This document shows, piece by piece, positions 50,001-61,100 of a stretch of 64,000 bases of DNA. Source of the DNA: Trachythela sp. YZ-2020 (taxonomy: Eukaryota > Cnidaria > Anthozoa > Malacalcyonacea > Clavulariidae); NCBI GenBank assembly GCA_016169945.1, contig JADLSH010000281.1, forward strand, positions 310,001 through 374,000, given 5' to 3'. A program made the translations under genes and the position numbers. The notes under the pieces were generated by a model. That model ran no database searches. It was not told the origin of the DNA and saw nothing but the letters and a program-made list of their open reading frames with translations. How positions within the stretch are numbered: the stretch's first letter is position 1; each line of letters begins with the position of its first letter.

Positions 50001-53000
50001 ATGAATAAGGCATTGTTGATGTTTAAGGTAGTAAACATTGCCGCACCTTCCTATTTGACATCCCAGTTTTCGAAGAGGGGTGAAATACATGACTATGACG
50101 TGAGAGGTAGCAATTTAAATTTGGGCATACCTAGGCCAAATACCAACTTTCTAAAAAATAGTCTTGCCTATAGTAGAGCACAGTTGCCTGGAATTCGCTT
50201 GATAACGCAACAAAAGCATGCAAAAATATTTCTGTTTTTAAAAACATACTTAAATCGAATATGTAAATAGTTTAAGTAGTTCATTTGTTTTATATATATA
50301 CATGCACGGCTCTCAGGAAGAGCATTTTGTAATGATGAGACACCGTGTGTAAATAAAGTTCAATTCAATTCAATCTGCAAGCAAGGACTGGATACAGCAT
50401 CCTATTGAATTCAGTGAGCCAATTTTGAAGCCCGAGTATTTTTAATGAGATCAGATTTATAAATCTGTCAAATTCTTGACTAGTCAAATCGTTATCTATT
50501 TAAATTAGTAATACTATGAAGCAAATATACAAATGTCTGAAGCAATTTGCAGGTTCAAGTTAGATGTCCGACGAATGCATCTTCTTGAAAAATGAGAAAT
50601 CGAGATTTAGGATCCGTTGAGGAAGGTTTCGTATATATGAGTGGTTTTTAAATACAATTTTGTCGCGACATACGCAACTTCCCGCATCAGATAAGGGAAG
50701 AGGTTCGACTGGGAAAATGGCAAGCAAATCATAGAGTTGTTGTATTTGTATGCGTATGAGTGTCCTTTCTTGAAGACATTAAGCAAAAAATATTTAGAAG
50801 TTAAAGGAATAATTTCTCTATTCAGAGGTGGCCGAGAAGGCAAAAGAAGGATACGAGTCTGATGTGTCTGATCTTGAAGAAGATGATAATATTATTGATG
50901 ATATGTTGCAATCGGATGATAACTTCTCTTATAGCGGTAATAGGTAGGTGAAATATATTTCTTGAATTAATCTTCCTTTTACGACATTACCCCATAGTTG
51001 ATTGTGTGTGTGTGTGGCTTTCTTCAAATAAGTAATTACCATAATATGCTGGAAGTTGCTGGTATGAAAGTTATCCGTAAGCTAAATATATATATAATAT
51101 ATGAGGTAAAAATGACTCGGCAAGCTTTGTTAGGCATATTTATTACTATAGTTTCGTACCACATTTAGCGTGACGCCCTGTATGATAAAATTTCAATTTA
51201 TATATATATATATTCGCCTGAGGCGAATAATTGTTTTAGTAAAATTAAATACAGGTATATGTACCACAGAATACCACGGTACCACAGAATACCAGTCTTA
51301 TTTATTGATTTTATAAAATTTGGAGGAAACATACTATGTACTTTATTTTTGTGAATATATATTAGTTTTAGTTTTAATTGACATATAAAAAACAGAAAAT
51401 GAATATTTTCATAAAAATTCTTAAAAATAATCAAGATATAACATTCTATGTTTTTGATACTTTTTTCCCGCATAATGCCTGTAAAATTCGAAAGTTTAAA
51501 AATAAGTTTGCAAACCAGTAAAATTTATGTTTATCACTACTTTTTCTATGCAACACAACATTATTACTATACAGGAATCACACCGAGGAATCAATTTTAC
51601 CGTTGAAAAACTGAATTTTTCACAATTATTGATAAACCTGGTATTGTACTGATTTTAGCTGATGATGCTGTACTGATTTTAGTATTTACCTTTCACTAAA
51701 TTAAGTTAGCAATATCCTGCAGTATTGTCACACAACATGATACACCAAATCCTGGTACAAGTTGATAAACTGTTGCTTATTTATCTCTGCACTGGTATTC
51801 TGTGGTACATTAAGAGTTTGTTCCACAGAATGTTCAATTGAAAAAAAATATTGAAGTCTATGAAATCTTGCCCCAAAACCCCCAGGAAGAAAAAATATAT
51901 CGATAACTACACTGGTATTCTGTGGTACATACACCTGTAGGTGATTAATATTTGGAAAAAATTAAAAAATGCACATTTCAAAAATATTTTAATTGAATAT
52001 TTACGATAAAAGCGGCTTAAAAACGCTTTAGATGATTATCGCGTATTAATCCGAGGTAGCGCAACCAATCAGCGTTGAGAATTTTCAATAATCACCTATG
52101 TAATTTTACTAATTGCGATTAATCGTAATGTGATACATTGAAAGGATGGTTATCACAATATTACATAATTTTTCAAGTTCAAGTTGTTTTTTATCTTGAA
52201 AGGTAGTATTGATTATTTATATATAAAGCAGTTTCCTTTATATTTGTTTGCTTCCAAGACTAAAAGTCTGTTTATATGGAAGCGTGATTGCCCACTAAGC
52301 GAGATCTCTTCATGTAATTATTTTAGCTATGGTTAGAAACTGTCAAAACAACTGGCTCAACGAGCCAGCCCGGCTCCGTATAAACAGCCCCTTAGTCAGG
52401 CTTGGTTCTTAGTATTTAAGAAATAGAAAACATTTTCCGTGTTTCTATACACTTATAGAAACACGCGTGGGAGTTTGGGAGAACGAGAAATAATCAGTGG
52501 GAAATCGGGTTATTTCGAGTTCTCCCAAACTACCACAAGTGTTTCTATAAGTGTATAGAAACACAGGAAGAAATGTTTTCTATTTCTTTTATAATATAAC
52601 TCAAAAGACGTTTTTTAAACTCGATTAATTTACAAATTCTCATTACGTACGCATGCTGACCTTTGCTCGTCAATTTCGCTGCAAGAAAACAACTCTGTTT
52701 GAAAATTAACAGTCAAAAATGTGTAAAAGCATTAAAATTGTTTTTAAATAGTATTCAAAGTTTTATAATTCGCATTAAATTTATTTTTTTTATGATTTTA
52801 AATTTTGGGGGGGAAATTTCCGTGTTTGTATACAGTTATAGAAACACGCTTCTCGACCAATCAGCACGCGCGTACTATAAATGTTATATTATAAAAATTA
52901 ATGTGGAATCTATTTTTCCTCAGCGCCATTGGATCGAGGAATGAAGAAGATGACGATGATGATGATGATGATGATTATGAATATGTCGGGGAAGAGCGGA

Positions 53001-55103
53001 ATGAGGTTGATGAAGATGACCATGTTGATCACGTATGCAGTTTTGATGAAGATAGTAGTTCGAGCAGTGCTGAGGGAATCAATAACGATAAGGTAGTAGA
53101 ATGCATTACTTAAACAATAACAGATTCAACTTCACATTTCTTAACATTTCTATATACTTCACATTGTTTTTCATATTTTCCTCTATTTTATAATAGTTTA
53201 TTTTCTTATAACTTTACTTTACTTCACTTTACTTTTCTTTACTTCACTTCACTTTACTTCACTTCACTTCACTTCACCTCACCTCACCTCACCTCACCTC
53301 ACCTCACCTCACCTCACCTCACCTCACTTCACTTTACTTTACTTTACTTTACTTTACTTTACTTTACTTTACTTTACTTTAAATTAAGGAATATAAATAT
53401 GATTTACGAAGTAGACACAATGAGGTTGTCCTTTTCCGAGACATAACTAAATGTGGGACGATACAAACAGAACAATTTTTTACCTTTAAATATTATTAGG
53501 GTTTTTAATGTACATAAGCTCAATGGTTTATAACTATATTAATTTTTGAATCAATGTAATTATAGATTTGGTTTCTGATCCATCTAGTAATTGTAATCTA
53601 AACTCGGTGTATATACTGCAAGAGAGTTTCAATAAACACAAAATTATTATTATTATTATTAGTTTACTTTACTTTACTTTACTTTACTTTACTTTGTCTT
53701 GCTTTGCTCTGCTTTGCTTTGCTTTGCTCTGCTTTGCTTTGCTTTGCTTTGCTCTGCTTTGCTTTGCTCTGCTCTGCTCTGCTTTGCTTTGCTTTCCTTT
53801 CCTTTGCTTTGTACTTCAGATTACTTCACGTAAATTTTCTTTCTTTTATTTACAGAACGCAGATGTACAAAATCGAAAGAAAAGGTTTGTTGTATTCCTC
53901 TTGATTTTTACTTAAGGTGTATGTAAAGGAATAACTGTTGGTTCGTAACCTTCTACATATTGTCAGAGCCTGAGAAAACCTACCAGAACCCTGTAGGGAA
54001 ACGTAATAGCAATTTAATAATCAGTCTTTTCTGAATGTATATAGACAGTCTATTACATCGGCCGTCCTAATATAGTCACGACCATTGCGACTTAATTGAA
54101 ACCAGACTTTAGTGGTCAGAGCGCTGGTACAATAAATCGGACATTTTGAAAAACATATTAAGCTATTTTGCGACCGTCAATTACGACGTAAAAGACGTTT
54201 TCCATCAGCGTAGACCTAGGGTCTTTACCCGGCAGGTGGCGCTTGGCTGCCTTTAATTTCGGGAAGTGTGTTTGTGTAGTTTTGATGTTATTGTCCAGTT
54301 TTGTCTTATATTGTGGGAAATTATTGTGAAAAGATGCACGTCTACGGCCGACTACGGCCGTACGGGTTTATAATTCCCGTAATAAATATATTTCCGCCTA
54401 TATTTTACATAATTGAGAGGAAATATATAAATGTAGGTCCGTGTGACAAAATTTAATTTAAGATTCTAGTTCTGCTATATATTTGACCAATTTTGCTCTC
54501 TCGCTTCAGCTTATAAATATACGCAAACAATATTAATATCGCTTCAAACTTTACGCGTAATACAACCAACTTTCTAGACGTACATCCAAACATAGATTGT
54601 ATGTTAACACCAGAACTGAGTATATTTTACCTGTACTGGTTTAAAATCGCTTTTAAATTGCCAGTTTGAGAATGTAACATTTGGCCACATCGAAATGAGA
54701 CGATACCGTTGGACATTGCTTATACAAATAATGCAATACATTTCTAGGGGCTTCGGTGGCGCATTCGTCAGAGCAAGCGCCTTTCACCTCTGAGATCGTC
54801 GGTGGGTTCGATTCTCGCTGCGAACTCATGACACTTATTGGAAAAGAGTCAGTCAACGCTCTACCGAAAGTCGTGGGTTTTCTCCGGCCGGTTTCCTCCC
54901 GCAGGGAATGTTGACAGGGCAGGTTTGGATTAGCCCCAAACTAACCCTTCCATCGTAGCTGTGGTCCCTGATCAGACATGAGCCATACGGTGGTAGCCAG
55001 AGGCGCCTTTAATAAGCCTTCGACTCGAGCTGCGTCCTTCGTAATTCAGCTCAGCTCTCAGCTGCAAGTAAGGATGATTAGCACCCTCCCCCCCACTTAC
55101 TTA

Positions 55104-55154
<51 letters not shown>

Positions 55155-58100
55155 GCCACTTGCCACTTCCTTGCCTTACACTTACTTACTTACTTACCAC
55201 TTACCCACTTACTTGCACTCACTCACTCCCACTCCTTGCCACTTGCCCACTTACTTACTTGCCCACTTGCCTCACTTACCCACTTGCCCACTTGCCAAAC
55301 TTACTTACCCACTTTCTTTTGCTTAACCACCCACCAACACACTACCCCACTCCACTTACTCACTCCATCACTTACTTACTTACTTTACTTCTGCTTTATT
55401 TCTTTACTTCACCTTTACTTCATTTCTTCCGAAGAATCTTTGGTTGTTGAAAGAGAATCAAAAGCGAATGTTTTATCATGTCTGAGCACTCCTTTGATGT
55501 AAGTATAATATATATTAAAGCATGTTGAAAGAATTTCATTGCAGTAGAGATATAAAATAGAGTCTGCTTCTATTTTGATACGACCACAGCAAATGGTACA
55601 TGCATGTGTTGTTATGTTTAAAGAACATTGGCAAGTTGATCTGGTTAGGAATAAATCTTTAAACTGTATAATAAATCATTTGCATATCAAACAAGCTGAC
55701 ATATTTTAAGAACTAAAGCAATAATTGAAAGGCAACACGATGCAATTCCTTATAAAGAAATTCTGAAAGAATATAAAGATTATTTTCGATTGAACAGATT
55801 ATTAACCTGAAATGTTTAATACCTTTGTAAAGAGAAAACTAAAGTCCGAATCCAATATTGACAAGTCTCCATTTATAGTGGATCAGAAAAATAGAAAGTT
55901 GGAGCGGTCTGCTTTGGCGACTCCTGTGATAATATACTTTACAGCATCGATATCGTCCATTCAATATATATGCTGACGCCAGTATAATGAATTACAGTCT
56001 ATAGATAAGTTAAATTTGGGGTTTTTTCTCGATAAAATGTTAACCAAGCCGAGGGGCAAATCACTGATTTAAATCTCGTACACCTTCAGAAAAACTACAA
56101 AAAAATCACGAAAAAATCACAAAAAATGGACAAATCAGAAAAATATAGAAAAATAACAAAATAAATCACAAAATAAATTAAAATTTTTTTTAGTCTCGTA
56201 CACTCTTTAGGAGTGATTTGCCCCTCGAACCAAACTGATCAAGTAAACGTTCCAATGATATACTTATGATATTTATTGCCTAAGACTGTAATTTTAGTGT
56301 TTTAAACATGTGTTTAATTGGCAAAATACAGTGCATACCCCATTCCTTTAGTAGTCGAGGGAACTCTCTTCTACTTCGGAAATTTCAGAAAAAATCCTTG
56401 ATTACGTACGATAAGGTATAATATAAGATGGTAAGGTATGGTATACGGTATATGATATAAACAGTGGCAACTTATATAAAATAATATACCTGCCTTGAAC
56501 CCCTACGTTATATGGTATGGTATGGTATGGTGTGGTATGGTGTGGTATGGTATGATATGGTATGGTATGGTATGGTATGGCATAGTATGGTATGGATATG
56601 GTATGATATGGTATGATATGGTATGGATATGGTATGGTATGGTATGGTATGGTATGGTATGGTATGGTATGGTATGGATATGGTATGGATATGGTATGGA
56701 TATGGTATGGATATGGTATGGTATGGTATGGTGTGGTATGGTATGGCATGGCATGGTATGGTATGGCATAGTATGGTATGGATATGGTATGGATATGGTA
56801 TGGTATGGTATGGTATGGTATGGTATGATATGGTATGGATATGGTATGGGTATGGTATGGGTATGGTATGGTATGGTATGGATATGATATTTAACAATTA
56901 TTGAATGTGGTTGAGCATGATATGAAGAATTATTAGCCCCGAAGTTTGTTTTATCTGCGGAAGCTGAAAGCTGAAGCGGATATTGTTTTATTATTTATTT
57001 AGAAGATATAAAAGACATCCGCACCTGTGTGTTAAATTATTCAAAATAATGACAAGTTCTTCTTGCCATTTACTCTCCATATCACACCCATAATATCACA
57101 TCATAGACGTCACAACTCCATATTTGGTCAGCCATTGAGTTGATATGACGATTTCACCGTTGCATGTTAGCCAACCAAAAATAATTAATTCTTTTAAATA
57201 AATATTGATTTAATATAATTAATTTATGCCATGTGTCTGATTTTAACAGGTGTGTATTAGCGTTAAAAAGGAATGATAGTGACTTGAAAAAAACTTCGCA
57301 GTTTTTAAAACGGTATGCGCCAGGTAGTCAGACATCAGTGATAAATTCTAATGAAGACATCTGTAAAACTGTGAATGGAGTATCACCACAACCTGTGTCT
57401 CTGGGTAAGTTATATTCGAAGAAGCTTACATGCTCACACACATGGCCAACTTCGATATCGTTTAGATAGATAGATAGAAGTCTTTATTGTCACTATAAAT
57501 ACTACAGTGTATACTCAAAACACACGTCTGAGTTTACAGGTTTGAATTATATATGCTATGTAAGAAAATTATCCGCTATTTACAAATTGAAAGCTACTTA
57601 TTAGCTAAAATATGAAAGACTATCATAAATTGTAATTAGATATTAAAGATTACGAAAGAATGTCAAATAAACTTGAAAATACATCTATTTAAGAAAGAGC
57701 ATTTACAACGCTCAGTTCTCACTATAGGCAACTCGAAGGTTAGGGATGTGATAATTCAATAACACGCGATCGTCCTAAACAACGGAAGTTGAATGTTGTC
57801 CAGGTCAAATCACTGATCTGAAAACAAGGACTGGATAGTGCATCTGCTATGCATAAATGAAGCCAATGGCGGCCATATTGGTGTGACCACCACAAATCTA
57901 CTGTGGTGTTGTGGGGCATGTTTAAAGAGCTTCTATAAGTTTGTTGTTATTGGGAGAAGGGACAAATATTGTCTAGATAAGAATTGATCATCAGTGACCT
58001 CTTTCTTCCTAAATTTGCCGGTGAATAACTAATGAGGTCGCACCAATATGGCCGCCATAAGCCTCATGTGGTGTTTAAAACGTTCTAAAACTCATTAGAA

Positions 58101-61100
58101 GTGATGTTGGAAGCTATATTTCTCAAATTACATAGGAAAATATATATGCTTCATAGTATAACTAATTTAAACAGCTAACGATTTGACTAGTCAAGAATTT
58201 GACAGATTTAAAAATCTGATCACATTAAAAATATTCTGGCTTCAAAATTGGCTCATTGAATTCAATACGATGCTCTATCCTGTCCTTGTTTTCAGTTGAG
58301 TGGGTCGAGTACAGCAATGTATCGATCACGTGATTCGGTAATATGCGTCAACGAACAGTGTACATGAACATTTCAACCGATGGTTATCTATAGGTTGTCA
58401 CGTCTATTGGCGTTGAACGCCTGTTACATCCAGTTGCACGAGAAACCATCCTATTACTTATTAATAATACATAAGAGAATGCTCTAGCCAAATACACTTA
58501 CAACTTACGAGCTTCGTGGAAAACCTTTTGCTTCTTTGATATATCATTTTAAGCATCACCGGTGATTTTTGACGTTTCGCTCAACCATGTAAGCTCCTCA
58601 ACTACTGTTAAAGGTAAAGTTTGTCAATTTTAAAGAAAATTGAAGTCCACATTTTTTACAAGCACTCACCTTTCAGTTTAGACCGTGCAGCGGCCATGTT
58701 TGTTTGCGATCTGTTGCAGTCACTTCCGTATAGAACACCGCTCTAAGCTGATTGGTTAATTTCAGTTCCAATTGTAATTTGACCAATCAAATAAGTACTT
58801 TGTTATAGATTTTTGCACTGTTGTGATAGAGTTTTGCATTGCTGCTTGGAATTAACTGCACTGAAATCAACCAATCATTTGTATATTATTATAATCTTAA
58901 CAATAAAACTGATGCTCGTTATATAACTAAACGGTATTGAAATTGTTAAAATGATCCACATAGCCTATCCATGAAAAGATAGGTCAGCTGTTATTAAGAA
59001 TAACGTCAAACAATAGTTTTCTAATTCTCTGTTCAATCTCTTGCAGATAACAGTGATGCAAAGAATGCACTTCAATGCGATTCTAGCGTACCTCTGTCAA
59101 AAGTTGATTTCGTTTCCTCTATCGAAGAAAAGCAAAATAAATCGGTTAAAAATAGTGAGAAATTGGAGGACAAGATCATTTCTGAAACTCCAAACAAGAC
59201 TTCGCTTGTGGAGGAAGAAGTGAAGGATAAGACAGACAATGACACAGAAATCGACCAAGAAAAGACAGACCCCAAAGAGGGTATTGTTGATTCAAAAGAT
59301 GATGTCCCCCAGTTACTTTCTGCTGACGATCTACAACGGCTTGCTGCAAGTCAACCAAAAAGCTTGCAACCTCCTGTTTTAACTAGACGTGGTACCGTTT
59401 TGGATGAAACGATAGAAAAACTTAAAAAACGCGTCGTAACTCCAGATTTATCTTTGCTCAAACTTGATGATATCACAGCGGACAAGCAAAGTTGTTTCAG
59501 TGAAATAGAAAACGAACCTTGTCAGACAGCGAAAGACATCAGTACGAGTGACAATACATCTAGTTGCCGTGGTGATAATGATGAATACAAGGACCTGCAG
59601 TCAGGAACTAGCTCGCCTTCACGAAATTCGAGTTCATTTTCGCAGTCGGCTTCAAGTCGGAGCAGTTCCCCTGCTTTTGATTTAATAAGCAAATTTAAAC
59701 AAAGTGACAAGAAAGATTGCGATGAAAAAAAGTCTTCCGAAGAAGGTAAAGCTTACTTTTAAACTGCACCTATAAGTATAGGTTATCATGCGATGGCGAG
59801 TACAATTAGGGATTAATAGTACGAGTGATGTTTGGAAATTTTGCCAATTTGGCAACATTTTCAAACATCACGAGTACTATTAATCCCTAATTGTACGAGC
59901 AACATCGCATGATTACTTGTTTATTATTAGCATGACAAAATTTCCGCCATTTTGTTTCTTTTGGGAAAATCATTAATTGTACTGCAGTACAATTAATGAA
60001 ATAATTGTACTCCTCTCAACCAATCAGCATCCAGTAATTTTGTCATGCTAATAATAAACACCCAAATTAAATAAGTTATAGATAAAACATGAGCAGTCGA
60101 TCTTTATCTGATATAGAAACTCGAGTCGAAGGCGAGCGTTTGTATATCAGATAAAGATCGGATGCGAATGTTTTATCGAACTTAAACAACGACTCATCTT
60201 ATGAGTTCATTGGCGAAGTAATTTTAAAAATAAACATTGTCTAAGCCGAGAAAATCAAAGCTGAAGTTTATGTAAATCAGGACAAACCTTTATCCGATTT
60301 ACAAACCTTGATTAAACATTCATTTCTTTTGAATTTTCTTGATGAATTATTAATGAGTTTTTTAAGACATCTAAAAACATTCTTGTGACTATAGGGTAAA
60401 TTCATCACCATCTAGATATTTTTGATAAATTTTGAACGGAATCACAGGTTCTTCGAAATAATTATGAAAAGGTCAAGGTTATAGATGCGTTGTAAATAAG
60501 TAGAAGTATAGTAGTTGTTTGAATGAACGACGCTTGCATTCGGTTTTTGGTAACACACACAACAAGCAAGCAAGCAAGGATCTATATGAGATCTACATAC
60601 ATCTCGTATATACAGAAAGAGTTGGTGGGCCTCGGATCTTACTCTTGGTCTTGGACACCGCATCTGACATGGTCTTGGCTTGTTTTGGACCAAGGGAGAG
60701 AGGGTTTAATTGCACCTTTTGTATCAGTTCGCGTGCTAATAGAAATCCCTATTAAAGATTGTTTTCGTTTTATATGAGAGGAGGGCCAGCCCTCCTTGGC
60801 GAGATCGCGCTATTGTTTACCTGAGATCTTGCCTAGTAGGGCTGGAAATTTCCCATATAAACGCAACAGCGACTCGGGGAGTGCTAGCCCTCCTTGCAGG
60901 GCTAAGTAAAAAACTTGTCGTATCTGTGTAAAACTCCGCTTTTCGAAGTCATTTTCGATTTGAATATTTAGTTTCAGACGAACATTCAATTGTCTGCTGG
61001 CTTTTATTCAAAAATTTGCTCGGCAAAATATGGTTTTGAACTTCGTGAGAAACTATTAAAATGAGATGTAGGAAAGCCATTTAATGCTGTAAACACGAGG

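Noticed and set aside
53568..53915. Leu/Cys/Ala/Phe-rich frame resembling a membrane protein
   Set aside because: Pentanucleotide repeat translation; it runs into exon 20 by chance.
56402..56904. Long frames of Met-Val-Trp-Tyr or His-Thr-Ile-Pro repeats
   Set aside because: Translation of the (TATGG)n microsatellite on both strands.
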